From Rickettsia akari str. Hartford (GTDB lineage Bacteria; Pseudomonadota; Alphaproteobacteria; Rickettsiales; Rickettsiaceae): a DNA stretch of 64,000 nucleotides. Every line of letters begins with the position of its first letter. The stretch's first letter is position 1. The notes beneath the pieces are model-generated. The model searched no databases and was not told where the DNA came from. It saw nothing but the letters and a program-made list of their open reading frames with translations. Of this stretch, positions 1 to 8,840 are shown piece after piece. The position numbers and the translations under genes are program-made. The stretch is taken from contig NC_009881.1 in NCBI RefSeq assembly GCF_000018205.1, positions 1,116,001-1,180,000 of the forward strand. Direction: 5' to 3'.

Positions 1-1376
1 ACATGTACTACCCTATCATAAGCAGCGAGTACTGACTCGTGCATCATTTCCGATAAAGTCGGATGTGGGAAGATAGTATTAATTAAATCCAACTCTGTTG
101 CTTCTAAATTTTTTGAAACCACATATCCTTGTATTAATTCTGTTACTTCCAAGCCTATCATATGAGCACCGAGCAACTCACCAGTCTTAGCATCAAATAT
201 AGTTTTAATTAAGCCATCGCTATCACCAATTACTAAAGCCTTACCATTAGCCATAAAAGGAAACTTACCGATTTTTAATTCATAACCCAAAGCTTTTGCT
301 GCTTCTTCTGTAAGTCCGACGCTTGCTATTTGCGGCGAAGAATAAGTGCAACCCGGTATATTATGCTTATTGATAGCATAGGGTTTTAAGCCCGCTATGC
401 TTTCTGCTGCAATAATACCTTCATGGCTTGCTTTATGAGCTAAACAAGGCACTCCTGCTACATCGCCTATAGCATAAATTCCTAGTTCTGCAGTTTGCAT
501 TAATCCGTTAGTAACTATATAACCATTTTCTACTTTAACTTTGGTTTTCTCTAGTCCTAAACTTTCTGTATTTGCAGTAATACCTACTGCCATAAGTAAG
601 ATTTCAGCTTGTAATTTTTGTGTTTTACTGGATAACTCTAGCTCCACTTCTATCTTATCTTTTGATTTTGTTTGCTTAATTAATTTAGCATTTGTAATAA
701 TTTTTATTCCCTTTTTCTCAAAATTCTTATGAGCGATTCCGGAAATTTCCGTATCTTCAGCAGGTAATATTCTATTATGTGCCTCAATTACGGTAACATC
801 CACACCAATACTATTATAAAATGAAGCAAATTCTATACCTATTGCACCTGAACCAACAATAATCATAGATTTCGGCACATGACGCGGTATCATAGCTTCT
901 TTTGAAGTCCATATTTGCTTGCTATCAGGCTCAAAACCTTTTAACACCCTAGATCTTGCTCCGGTAGCTATAATAATATTTTCTGCTTTTACTGTAGATT
1001 TATTATTGATATTTACTACCTTATTTCCTGCAAGACTTGCTACTCCGTCTATCACGGTAACTTTATTTTTTTTCAACAGTAACTTAACGCCACCTGCAAG
1101 CTTATTTGAAATCTCTCTTGAACGCTCAACTATTTTCTTAATATTGATTTCAGCACCTTCAGAATCAATTCCATAATCTTTAGCGTGCTTTGTATATTCA
1201 AAAACCTCAGCAGACTTAAGCAGGGATTTAGTCGGTATACACCCCCAATTAAGACATACCCCTCCCAAATGTTCTTTTTCTATTAATACAACTTTTTTCC
1301 TTAATTGTGCCGCTCTAATTGCTGCAACATATCCACTGGGACCACCGCCTATGACGGCTACATCATATTGTTCCAT
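1..1376 (-). CDS. lpdA: Dihydrolipoamide dehydrogenase, cut at the window edge
   Basis: E3 component of 2-oxo-acid dehydrogenase complexes: it reoxidises dihydrolipoamide with FAD and passes electrons to NAD+. The minus-strand reading frame from ATG at 1376 starts MEQYDVAVIGGGPSGYVAA, an FAD-binding GxGxxG motif. It then shows the redox disulfide motif GGVCLNWGCIPTKS, a second dinucleotide-binding motif (IIVGSGAIGIEF), the FAD-contacting AIGDV segment, and the C-terminal HPTLSE active-site His-Glu pair. About 458 codons are visible with no stop, close to the usual family length of about 460, so only the last codon or two and the stop lie outside the window. I see no lesion. A long inverted repeat lies just upstream, between this gene and dps. 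Confidence 0.96.
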   Translation of the reverse strand, partial: MEQYDVAVIGGGPSGYVAAIRAAQLRKKVVLIEKEHLGGVCLNWGCIPTKSLLKSAEVFEYTKHAKDYGIDSEGAEINIKKIVERSREISNKLAGGVKLLLKKNKVTVIDGVASLAGNKVVNINNKSTVKAENIIIATGARSRVLKGFEPDSKQIWTSKEAMIPRHVPKSMIIVGSGAIGIEFASFYNSIGVDVTVIEAHNRILPAEDTEISGIAHKNFEKKGIKIITNAKLIKQTKSKDKIEVELELSSKTQKLQAEILLMAVGITANTESLGLEKTKVKVENGYIVTNGLMQTAELGIYAIGDVAGVPCLAHKASHEGIIAAESIAGLKPYAINKHNIPGCTYSSPQIASVGLTEEAAKALGYELKIGKFPFMANGKALVIGDSDGLIKTIFDAKTGELLGAHMIGLEVTELIQGYVVSKNLEATELDLINTIFPHPTLSEMMHESVLAAYDRVVH

Positions 1377-1398
1377 TTTATTTTTGTTTTGTTTATAT

Positions 1399-1472
1399 TG
1401 TAATCCCGCAACTTGATCACGGGATCTAGATTTTGATTTTTTTTGATCCCGCGATCAAGTCGTGGGATTACA
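1399..1472. repeat. Long intergenic inverted repeat (palindromic element)
   Basis: Two arms of 28 nt (1399-1426 and 1445-1472) are near-perfect reverse complements. They read roughly TGTAATCCCGCAACTTGATC and its complement, around an 18-nt AT-rich loop. The transcript would fold into one long hairpin. It sits between the start of lpdA and the end of dps, so it could end dps transcription. Its core (CCCGCAACTTGATC.CGGGATC) recurs near 37609 and 51594, so it belongs to a dispersed family and is not a unique terminator. Confidence 0.85.
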
Positions 1473-1479
1473 AGTATCA

Positions 1480-1920
1480 CTAAACTATACTACTCTGCAA
1501 CATCCATCTGTTTTTTTCATGCACCTTAATCCGTCCAATAATCATATCGGCTGTACCCTCATCGCCCTCTGCTTGTGCTACTTTGAGTCCCTTATATAAG
1601 GTATCTCTAATAATATCTTGATCTTTTGTTAGACTTTTAAGCATTTCATTTGCTGTTACGTTTGGATTTGCCTCATCTATAGATGCAAGTTTTATTAAAT
1701 TTGACAATGCTGGGACTTTAGCACCTAAACTTCTCACTCTCTCAGCAAGTTCATCTAAGCTTTCAGCTAAATCTTCATATTGTACTTCAAATAATAAATG
1801 TAGACTTCTAAACTCCGCTCCTTCTACATTCCAATGATAATTCTGTGTTTTAAAATATAAAGCATAACTATCTGCTAAAATTTGTTCTAAAGCTTTTACT
1901 ACTTGCATAATATCCCTCAA
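1480..1920 (-). CDS. dps: Dps-family DNA-binding ferritin-like protein
   Basis: A protein of 146 aa, with the length and helical character of Dps miniferritins, which oxidise Fe(II) with hydrogen peroxide and store ferric iron in a dodecamer, protecting DNA. The N-terminal YHWNVEG segment and the later EVQYEDLAESLDELAER segment carry the His, Asp and Glu ligands of the inter-subunit ferroxidase site. The stretch RVRSLGAKVPAL is typical of the family. The call starts at 1920, but Met5 (1908) is an equally possible start. The gene is transcribed alone, away from the dead toxin-antitoxin pair upstream. I infer a role in oxidative stress and iron sequestration inside the host cell. Confidence 0.9.
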   Translation of the reverse strand: MRDIMQVVKALEQILADSYALYFKTQNYHWNVEGAEFRSLHLLFEVQYEDLAESLDELAERVRSLGAKVPALSNLIKLASIDEANPNVTANEMLKSLTKDQDIIRDTLYKGLKVAQAEGDEGTADMIIGRIKVHEKNRWMLQSSIV

Positions 1921-1981
1921 ATTTTTATGAACTTTTTGACTTTATAACATTTCTTTAGATACTTCAAGAGATAACAGGGTT

Positions 1982-2210
1982 TATATAAATTCCTGATATA
2001 TTTCTTTTCTGTGTTTGATTACAATAATAATTACCGTAGCTGTTTCTTGTTCAATACGGTATATAATACATTAATCACTTACTCGTAGTATGCTATCACC
2101 TTTCAAACTATAGCATAAATTGCACATTTGATAAGAGTTTTTGCATTGGAGGAAAGCATTGGGATATGCCTATTTGTTACTTCTTCTAGATAACGTATTT
2201 TGTAATTCAT
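1982..2210 (-). pseudogene. RelE/ParE-type toxin remnant
   Basis: Translation from ATG at 2210 gives MNYKIRYLEEVTN..IPMLSSNAKTLIK, the N-terminus of a small RelE-family ribonuclease toxin, and then meets a stop at about 2113. Further on, in other frames, come fragments matching the end of the same family (a ..LRVSD strand, YRIEQET, VIIIVIKHRKEIY), ending at 1982. The middle of the protein is shortened and at least two stops interrupt it, so it is dead. Its ATG overlaps the stop of the upstream antitoxin gene as ATGA, the usual coupled arrangement of these operons. Confidence 0.8.
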
Positions 2211-2427
2211 TTCCACGCTTCTTCGCGAGAGTAAGTTTGAGCATTCTCTTTATCAAGCTTTTTAGCAATTTTTGACAGAAACAAATCTTCTATCATTTCA
2301 AGAGCTGCAAGTGTTAATTCTCTGACTAAACTCGATAAAGATTTATGTTCTTGAATTGCTAAATTACTAAGCAAAGTGGCAATTAACCTGCTCAATAAGC
2401 AACATTAACTCTTGGACTTTGAGACAT
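2207..2427 (-). pseudogene. RelB/StbD-like antitoxin, frameshifted near the N-terminus
   Basis: The frame from ATG 2427 reads MSQSPRVNVAY and stops. A second frame from about 2395 reads IATLLSNLAIQEHKSLSSLV, then RELTLAALE and ends SREEAWK at 2207. Joined, they make a typical 70-75 aa antitoxin with a ribbon-helix-helix-like N-terminus and a toxin-binding C-terminus. A small indel near 2394-2398 separates the parts. A TTG start in the second frame could in principle still make a 62-aa C-terminal product. The gene lies directly upstream of the RelE-type toxin remnant, with a 4-bp overlap. Confidence 0.75.
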
Positions 2428-2551
2428 ATAGACTTATTTTTATTGATTAGTATTATCATTGTAACACTTTTACATCACTCAAACAATAAAATTATCAATT
2501 CAGACTAAAATTCCAATAATTATGTATTAAATATTAATTTTTATTAGTAAT

Positions 2552-2580
2552 TTGTTGACTACATTTGTACCACTTATAAT
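2552..2580 (+). promoter_or_regulatory. Probable sigma-70 promoter of the 2604 gene
   Basis: TTGTTG at 2552-2557 and a perfect TATAAT at 2575-2580 are separated by 17 bp. Transcription would start near 2587, about 17 nt before the ATG at 2604. An AGGGA ribosome-binding site lies in between (near 2591-2595). This is one of the clearest consensus promoters in the window. Confidence 0.6.
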
Positions 2581-2603
2581 TTAAAACTTAGGGATAGAAC
2601 GAC

Positions 2604-3695
2604 ATGAATCACATATTACACTTTGCGTTAACTACCGTAGCAAGAACCACTAATACAATAAAAACAATTGGTGGTCAAGGATACCACGTGCTTAAAATTG
2701 GACATAATGTGGCCAGTTACTATCTAACTACTACCCTTAGTTTAATTGAGCAGACTTGCCATAAAGAGAATATATTAACAATTCTGTGTAGTAAAGGAAT
2801 TGAATTATTAAATACTGAAACAAGACATTTTGTATTTGAAGGCATGTTCAAAATAAAGGAAGTATTAACTGCAAATAAAGCTATTATTACAGCGATTAAT
2901 GATAATGGGGAGACTATACGGGATTATATATTGCACAAACAATGTGATAAGACTTATATATATGAGGAACGCTTGCTTAAAATATGTCAAGAAAATCTTC
3001 AAGAAAATCTGACCATTGATGGTATACTTAATATCGCAGGGGATAATAACACTATTATAGAAGATATTAAAGGGTGCGAAATATTTGAAGTAGAGAAAGA
3101 AACTGCTCTACAGGCGATTCTCTCAGAAATAAAGGATTTAATATCTAACCCGATATCTAGCACTACTCAAGCAAGTGATATTAGTACAACCGAGGGATGG
3201 ACAGAGTCCATAACAGAATATTTATCGGAAATTGCGAATAATGCAATCAATAACGCAATAACAAATTCTACTGCCGAAATTTCTGAATCAATCTTTTCCA
3301 ATAACACTGAAAGTTGGACTGAAATGGGAGTAAATTTAATTACTAACACCGTAGCAAACTTTACTAATAGCACTTTTAATACAACTGACAACTCTCAAGA
3401 CAATATGTTTGATGAGCGTGATAACGGTAATTCCTTAGTTACATACATAGGCATTGGTACAGCTGTAGCTGCATCCATAGTTGTTGCAATATGTGCGGGA
3501 GTAACTTGGTATTGCGTTAGAAGTAACAACACAAAAAAAGCTAAATTAAAACAATATATTGAGGAAATTGAAGCTGCAAGAGCTGCTGCTATAGCTGAAG
3601 ATCCACTTGCTGCTAACGCTATTGATGAGCATGATGATCATACTACGATAGAGATGACCGGACTCTCCTATGAAGACGCAGATAATCCTGTATAA
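2604..3695 (+). CDS. Unrecognised 363-aa protein with one C-terminal membrane segment
   Basis: I do not recognise a family. There is no signal peptide. Residues 1-180 are mixed helical sequence with several Cys. Residues 184-275 are rich in Ser, Thr and Asn and hold two loosely similar segments built around GWTES and SWTEM. Residues 279-304 form one strong hydrophobic segment (YIGIGTAVAA..VVAICAGV). It is followed by a basic patch (NNTKKAKLK) and an acidic tail of about 45 residues ending EDADNPV. The layout suggests a protein anchored by a C-terminal membrane helix, possibly secreted and inserted in a host or bacterial membrane, but that is inference. The frame is intact among decayed neighbours, with its own consensus promoter and ribosome-binding site. 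It stands alone: the next gene on each side is on the other strand. Confidence 0.8.
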   Translation: MNHILHFALTTVARTTNTIKTIGGQGYHVLKIGHNVASYYLTTTLSLIEQTCHKENILTILCSKGIELLNTETRHFVFEGMFKIKEVLTANKAIITAINDNGETIRDYILHKQCDKTYIYEERLLKICQENLQENLTIDGILNIAGDNNTIIEDIKGCEIFEVEKETALQAILSEIKDLISNPISSTTQASDISTTEGWTESITEYLSEIANNAINNAITNSTAEISESIFSNNTESWTEMGVNLITNTVANFTNSTFNTTDNSQDNMFDERDNGNSLVTYIGIGTAVAASIVVAICAGVTWYCVRSNNTKKAKLKQYIEEIEAARAAAIAEDPLAANAIDEHDDHTTIEMTGLSYEDADNPV

Positions 3696-3780
3696 ATCAC
3701 TTAGATTCTTGTTTTTGAATCAACCACCAATAGCAAATTCACTGTTGGTTGTTCCTCGAAAATAAAAATTGAGTTTATTT

Positions 3781-4578
3781 TCACTCTTTATTTATCAGTT
3801 CTTTTAGCTTTTCTTTCGCTATTTCTTTAGCACGTCGTCCTGCATAAGAATCATAAGTTTTATTATCTTCAATGAAATGTACACAAAAAACTGTTCTGTC
3901 ATTTTTTTGTAGCCAACCTATAAACCATCAAATTTGTTTATATTCTAACTTTATTGCTCTATCTCGGCTAAGTTTATTACCGATGTCTGTTTTACCGTAA
4001 AGCTTCCAACCATCTACAACATCTTCAATAAATAAGATATTTTTAGTCATTTCCTGAGCTTGAACGCTTACAGGCAATTTATTATCTGCCAGTTTTTGAA
4101 GAAAAATTAATTGTCCTTCCGGTGAAATTTCTAAAGAACTAGAAGCAATGCATTAGTTAAACCGTTATTCTTTCCTTTATCTCCTAAAATATCATGATTA
4201 TCATAATCAAATTTTGTTACATAATTACGAAATTTTGCAATACCTAATTCTTTGGTAATAACCTGTGAATACCAAAGACAGCTATTCTTCATCAAGTCTT
4301 TAGGAGTATGGGGGGGCTGTTTCCAAACCTCTAGCATATCAGCATCACCATCTTTAAAAGGTAATTTTGGACGAGTTTCATCAATTAAAAACCCATCATC
4401 ATAACCCATTAAACTTATAGCAATTTTAAATGTTGAGAATGGAGCACAACGAGACTCGCACTTACCTGCCCGTTTAATAAATTTATCATTTTCTTTAACT
4501 AAAAAACAATCAGCTTTAGTTATAAAAGGTATAGTAAGTGATATTACGACAGTTAGATATAAAACAATTTTTTCACAT
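3781..4578 (-). pseudogene. Class D (OXA-type) beta-lactamase, decayed
   Basis: Read on the minus strand in shifting frames. A signal-peptide-like start (IVLYLTVVISLTI) is out of frame with the ATG at 4578. Next comes CAPFSTFKIAISLMGYD with the serine acylation motif STFK, then a middle section (FKDGDADMLEVWKQPPHTPK, LWYSQVITKELG). Near the end come KLYGKTDIGNK with the KTG motif and WFIGWLQKNDRTVF, ending at 3781. The family's key motifs are all recognisable, but several frameshifts and stops make an active enzyme impossible. Such chromosomal OXA-like genes are known in Rickettsia. The longest surviving frame is 4131-4409. Confidence 0.85.
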
Positions 4579-4620
4579 AATTAAAATTCTGAATAAATAA
4601 GCAGGTAGCTTTGTTGTATA

Positions 4621-4654
4621 CGATGTCATGCCCGCGGAAGCGGGAATTACATCG
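4621..4654. repeat. Short hairpin repeat downstream of mrcA
   Basis: CGATGTCATGCCCGC and GCGGGAATTACATCG pair around a GAA loop. The TGTCAT-CCCGC/GCGGG-TGACA type recurs at many intergenic sites in this window (for example 18759 and 20595). It may also serve as the transcription end of mrcA, which stops at 4674. Confidence 0.7.
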
Positions 4655-4673
4655 GCTTAAACAAGTATACAGT

Positions 4674-7049
4674 TTAATAAATCTCTTGAGACTGATCTCC
4701 CTTACTCGGTACATAATCAAAAATATCATTATTATCTTGCGTATCAATCATATCTTCATTCTCAAGCATCTGAACATTATTTACTTTAAATGCTTCTATA
4801 ACAGTGCCGTTTGGTGTAATTGTACCGGTTGCTCTATCTACGGCGATTAGCTTAATTGAATCGGGCACTTTGAAAGGCAGCGATGACTCATCCTTATAAG
4901 CATTACTCATAAAATCAATAAAAATCGGCAATACTACGTTTGAACCTGTTGCTCTTTTTCCCAGTTCTTTCGGTGTATCATAACCAACATAACTGCCAAC
5001 TACTATCTTAGGCGTAAAACCTATAAACCATGTATCTTTACTATAATTACTAGTACCGGTTTTTCCACCGATAATTTTTCCTAACTTCTTCGCAGCATAA
5101 CCGGTTCCTCTATCTATTGCTCCTGTTAAAAACGAAGTAATTTGATAATTGCTAGCTTCATCCGTAACTCTATAAATACCTTCTTGCGGTATTTCTAATA
5201 TTGCGATATCTAAATTGGCGTCCGAAACATTACAAGAAAGACATTCTCTATCATCTCGCCTATAAATAATTTTACCGTTACGGTCTTTAATTAATTCTAC
5301 AAAATGAGGTTCAACTTTTTTACCACCGTTAGCAATAATTGCATAAGCATTGGTCATTCTGCTAAGTGTAGTTTCAATTGAACCAAGGACCATAGAGTAA
5401 ACCTTTTTTGGTTCACTATTAATACCGAATCGCTTAATTATATCAACGATTTTTGTAAGTCCTACGGCAGCTGCTACTCTGACCGTTATAAGATTACGGG
5501 ATTTTTCAAAACCAGTACGCATAGTGATTTCACCCAAAAACTTACCTTCATAATTTTTAGGACGCCAACTAGGCATCCCAGGACCTTGCGCAATCTCAAT
5601 AGGCCCATCGTTAAAAATCTGATTCGGCTTAATACCATTTTCAAGAGCTGCTAGATAAACAAAGGTTTTACTCAAAGAACCGGGTTGACGAAGTGCTTGA
5701 GTTACTCTATCAAATTTACTTGTGGAAAAATCATAACCCCCGACGCTTGCAAGTACCTGCCCGGTATTTGGATTCATAACCATAATAGCACCGTTTACTT
5801 CAGGGATCTGACGCAAAGCATAAAGAGCATCTTTTACAGGTTCAACTACTATCACATCACCTTTTTTAAGTAGAGCCTTAACTGATTTAAGATTACTTCT
5901 TGTCCATTTCATTTCAGCAATAGGAATCCTAGATTTATTACCGTCTATAAGTCCAATCTCTGCATGATTATCGGCCACATCCAGAACTACAGCTAATTTA
6001 TACTCTAAAAGCGATGGAGGAGTCGGTAGTTTTTTTATCTCCTCTTGCCAATTATCAACAGGAATATTAGCTATAGGCTTTCTAAAACCACGTCTTCTAT
6101 CAAACTCCCTGAGACCTTTTCTTAAAGAGTTTTCAGCTAATTGCTGCATCTTTGCATCCAAAGAAGTAATAATAGTAAGACCTCCGGTATAAAATTCTTC
6201 CTTACTATTTAACATCCTAATTACTTCTTCTCTGACCTGTGCTACATAATAATCTGCCGTAACAGTTTCTTCTTGAGCTCGTTTACGTAAAACTATCGGG
6301 CTATCCATAGCTTCTTTCGCAGCATCTTTTGTTATATAACCATCTTCAAACATACGTCCTATTACGTAATCACGACGAGCTTTTACTCTAGCGTAATTTC
6401 TCGCTGGATTAAGTTCGGAAGGGGCTTTAGGAAGTGCTGCAATAAAAGCTGATTCTGCAATGGTAAGTTCCTCTATGGATTTATTAAAATAATTTTGTGC
6501 AGCCGCCGCAACGCCATATGCACCACGACCAAAGAATGTTTGATTAAGATATAATTCTAAGATTTGATCCTTAGTAAATACTCTTGAAATCATATAAGAA
6601 AGAATCGCTTCTTTAATCTTACGTTCAAGAGAAACCTCATTAGTTAGTAGAAAATTTTTAACCACTTGCTGAGTAATAGTAGAGGCGCCTTCCATACGCC
6701 TATGATGTAGATAATTAGATATGTTTAAAAATGTCGCTCTAACTATTCCAAGCAAATCGACGCCCGGATGGTTATAGAAATTCTTATCCTCAGCTGCGAT
6801 AAAACTTTCTATTAATGAAATCGGTACGCTATTAATCGGTACAAATACACGACGTTCAAAAGCGTACTCCTCCATTAATTTACCGTCACGAGAATAAATA
6901 CGCGTTACAGACGCTGGATAATAACGTGCAAGTTGTGAGTAATCAGGTAAATCACGTGAATAGTGATATATTATATACCACACAACCGCACAACCTATTA
7001 GAATAAGTACGGCAAAAATTTTTAAACAAAAAAACAGAGATTTATACAT
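4674..7049 (-). CDS. mrcA: Bifunctional penicillin-binding protein 1A
   Basis: Class A PBP of 791 aa that polymerises lipid II into glycan strands and cross-links peptides in the periplasm. Residues 8-29 form the membrane anchor. A GT51 transglycosylase domain follows, with EDKNFYNHPGVD (87-98, catalytic Glu87) and EGASTITQQ (120-128). The transpeptidase domain has SLSK at 458-461 (acylated Ser458), SRN at 517-519 and KTGTS at 663-667. Length and motif order are normal for the family. The start at 7049 lies 3 nt after the stop of miaB, so the two genes are probably co-transcribed. The last residues run into repeat-like DNA before the hairpin at 4621. Peptidoglycan synthesis remains active in Rickettsia, consistent with the intact gene. 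Confidence 0.95.
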   Translation of the reverse strand: MYKSLFFCLKIFAVLILIGCAVVWYIIYHYSRDLPDYSQLARYYPASVTRIYSRDGKLMEEYAFERRVFVPINSVPISLIESFIAAEDKNFYNHPGVDLLGIVRATFLNISNYLHHRRMEGASTITQQVVKNFLLTNEVSLERKIKEAILSYMISRVFTKDQILELYLNQTFFGRGAYGVAAAAQNYFNKSIEELTIAESAFIAALPKAPSELNPARNYARVKARRDYVIGRMFEDGYITKDAAKEAMDSPIVLRKRAQEETVTADYYVAQVREEVIRMLNSKEEFYTGGLTIITSLDAKMQQLAENSLRKGLREFDRRRGFRKPIANIPVDNWQEEIKKLPTPPSLLEYKLAVVLDVADNHAEIGLIDGNKSRIPIAEMKWTRSNLKSVKALLKKGDVIVVEPVKDALYALRQIPEVNGAIMVMNPNTGQVLASVGGYDFSTSKFDRVTQALRQPGSLSKTFVYLAALENGIKPNQIFNDGPIEIAQGPGMPSWRPKNYEGKFLGEITMRTGFEKSRNLITVRVAAAVGLTKIVDIIKRFGINSEPKKVYSMVLGSIETTLSRMTNAYAIIANGGKKVEPHFVELIKDRNGKIIYRRDDRECLSCNVSDANLDIAILEIPQEGIYRVTDEASNYQITSFLTGAIDRGTGYAAKKLGKIIGGKTGTSNYSKDTWFIGFTPKIVVGSYVGYDTPKELGKRATGSNVVLPIFIDFMSNAYKDESSLPFKVPDSIKLIAVDRATGTITPNGTVIEAFKVNNVQMLENEDMIDTQDNNDIFDYVPSKGDQSQEIY

Positions 7050-7052
7050 GAA

Positions 7053-8390
7053 TTATAATATTTCGCCGGTTAAACTATTAAGTGAAGCTTTAGTAATTTT
7101 TACATCAATGATTTTACCAAGTAAAGATTTATTAGGGTTTTGGATATATACAGACTGCATATATATAGTTTTACCTATTATTTGATCATCGAATTTACCG
7201 CTACGATCAAATAGAACTTTTATAGTACTACCGACACAACTTTCATTACAAGCTAATTGCTGATCCATGAGTTCTTTTTGCAATATAGTTAATCTCTCTG
7301 ATTTTATATGTTCAGGTATTTGGTCGGTTCTAGTTGCACCCGGCGTACCGGGGCGTGGGCTATATTTAAACGAATAGCACTGACCGTATTTTACTCTCCG
7401 GACCAAATCTAAAGTATCCTCAAAATCTTCATCTGTTTCACCAGGAAAACCGACAATAAAATCAGAGGATAAAACTATATCAGGCCTTGCTTCTCTTAAG
7501 CGATTAATTATATCAAAATAATATTCCCGATCATGTTTGCGGTTCATTGCTTTTAATATTTTATTTGAACCTGACTGCACCGGTAGATGTAAAAACGGCA
7601 TTAATTTAGGCTCAGTACCGTGCAGTTGTATTAGATCATCTGTCATATCTATCGGGTGCGATGTCATATAACGCAATCTCTCTAAATTTGGAATTTGTGC
7701 TAGATGTTTGAGTAAATCGGCTAAACTAAATATTTTATCTGCAGAACCTTTCCAGTTATATGCATTTACATTTTGTCCAAGTAGCATAATTTCTTTAGCA
7801 CCGCCGCTAACTACTTGTAATGCTTCTCTGTAAACCTGTTCTACGTTCCTTGAAAATTCAGCTCCTCTTGTATAAGGTACTACGCAGAAAGTGCAAAATT
7901 TATCGCACCCCTCTTGCACCGATATAAAGCTACTAGCTCCTTGCGGATATAATTGTTCCGGTAAATTATCAAATTTCGCTTCTTCAACAAAATCAAGATC
8001 GATTAAATGTTTTGCGTGTCTAACGATTTTTGAGATTAATTCCGGTAGGTTGTAATAAGATTGCGGACCGACAACAATATCGACATAAGGAGTTCTTGTA
8101 AAAATTTCTTCTCCCTCTGCCTGAGCAACACAACCTGCTACAACTATTATTGCAGAGTTTAATCCTTGTTTTTTTCTCGTATCTTGTAGTTTCTTAATAC
8201 GACCGAGTTCAGAATAAGTTTTCTCGGCTGCTTTCTCTCTGATATGACAGGTATTTAGGATAATAACATCAGCTTCTTCAATATTTTCCGTAGGTTCATA
8301 ACCAAAAGGATAAAGCAAATCTTGCATCTTAACAGAGTCGTAAACATTCATCTGACATCCGTAGGTCTTAATATAAAGATTCTTACTCAT
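7053..8390 (-). CDS. miaB: tRNA-2-methylthio-N6-dimethylallyladenosine synthase
   Basis: Radical-SAM methylthiotransferase that adds the 2-methylthio group to i6A37 of tRNAs reading UNN codons. In 445 aa the order is UPF0004 domain with the auxiliary-cluster cysteines C12 (YGCQMN), C48 (NTCHIR) and C87 (AGCVAQ), then the radical-SAM motif CDKFCTFC (C162, C166, C169), then a C-terminal TRAM domain. All six cluster ligands are present. The gene leads the miaB-mrcA pair with a 3-nt gap. No promoter stands out in the 100-nt AT-rich leader. Confidence 0.96.
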   Translation of the reverse strand: MSKNLYIKTYGCQMNVYDSVKMQDLLYPFGYEPTENIEEADVIILNTCHIREKAAEKTYSELGRIKKLQDTRKKQGLNSAIIVVAGCVAQAEGEEIFTRTPYVDIVVGPQSYYNLPELISKIVRHAKHLIDLDFVEEAKFDNLPEQLYPQGASSFISVQEGCDKFCTFCVVPYTRGAEFSRNVEQVYREALQVVSGGAKEIMLLGQNVNAYNWKGSADKIFSLADLLKHLAQIPNLERLRYMTSHPIDMTDDLIQLHGTEPKLMPFLHLPVQSGSNKILKAMNRKHDREYYFDIINRLREARPDIVLSSDFIVGFPGETDEDFEDTLDLVRRVKYGQCYSFKYSPRPGTPGATRTDQIPEHIKSERLTILQKELMDQQLACNESCVGSTIKVLFDRSGKFDDQIIGKTIYMQSVYIQNPNKSLLGKIIDVKITKASLNSLTGEIL

Positions 8391-8494
8391 AAAATTTTTA
8401 ATATTATAAAATGTTCTATACTATATTTAGGTACTTTTATCAAATTTTAAATAAACCGCAAACACTATCCATCTGCTCTTCTTAACTTAATTAA

Positions 8495-8644
8495 TTAATC
8501 TACTAGAGAAATTTTTTCTCCTATTAGTGTATCTATATAATCTTGCACTTTTGTGTGTAATTTTACTAAAGCTTGATTTGGAGTAGTAATACAAATCACA
8601 CTCTCTTTTTTATGTGCTTTATCTTTTATTTTCTTTTTTGCCAT
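8495..8644 (-). CDS. Small 49-aa ORF of unknown function
   Basis: ATG at 8644 opens MAKKKIKDKAHKKESVICIT and the frame runs to TAA at 8495. The N-terminus is very basic; the rest (TPNQALVKLHTKVQDYID) looks amphipathic and helical. I recognise no family. It may be a small protein or the surviving N-terminus of a longer lost gene. It lies between the start of miaB (8390) and the decayed MNT-HEPN region. No Shine-Dalgarno sequence is obvious, so expression is uncertain. Confidence 0.4.
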   Translation of the reverse strand: MAKKKIKDKAHKKESVICITTPNQALVKLHTKVQDYIDTLIGEKISLVD

Positions 8645-8840
8645 ATTAGTAATACTTTATAATGAATAGTATTGTTATCAAATAAGGATAAACATACCAT
8701 ATTATTTTTTACTTATCAATTCAGCCAAGCTTTAAGCTAACTTCTTGACGTATTAATCTTATCCATATAAATTTGCATGGATAATAACTAAGTGGATATG
8801 TGATTAAGTGTTTTTAGCAAAAGAAATTTAATTTTAAATA

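Noticed and set aside
541-1176. Plus-strand hydrophobic frames at the left edge
   Set aside because: Antisense shadows of lpdA, which is complete on the minus strand.
4131-4409. Functional beta-lactamase fragment
   Set aside because: The 92-aa frame lacks both the STFK and the KTG motifs, which lie outside it in other frames.
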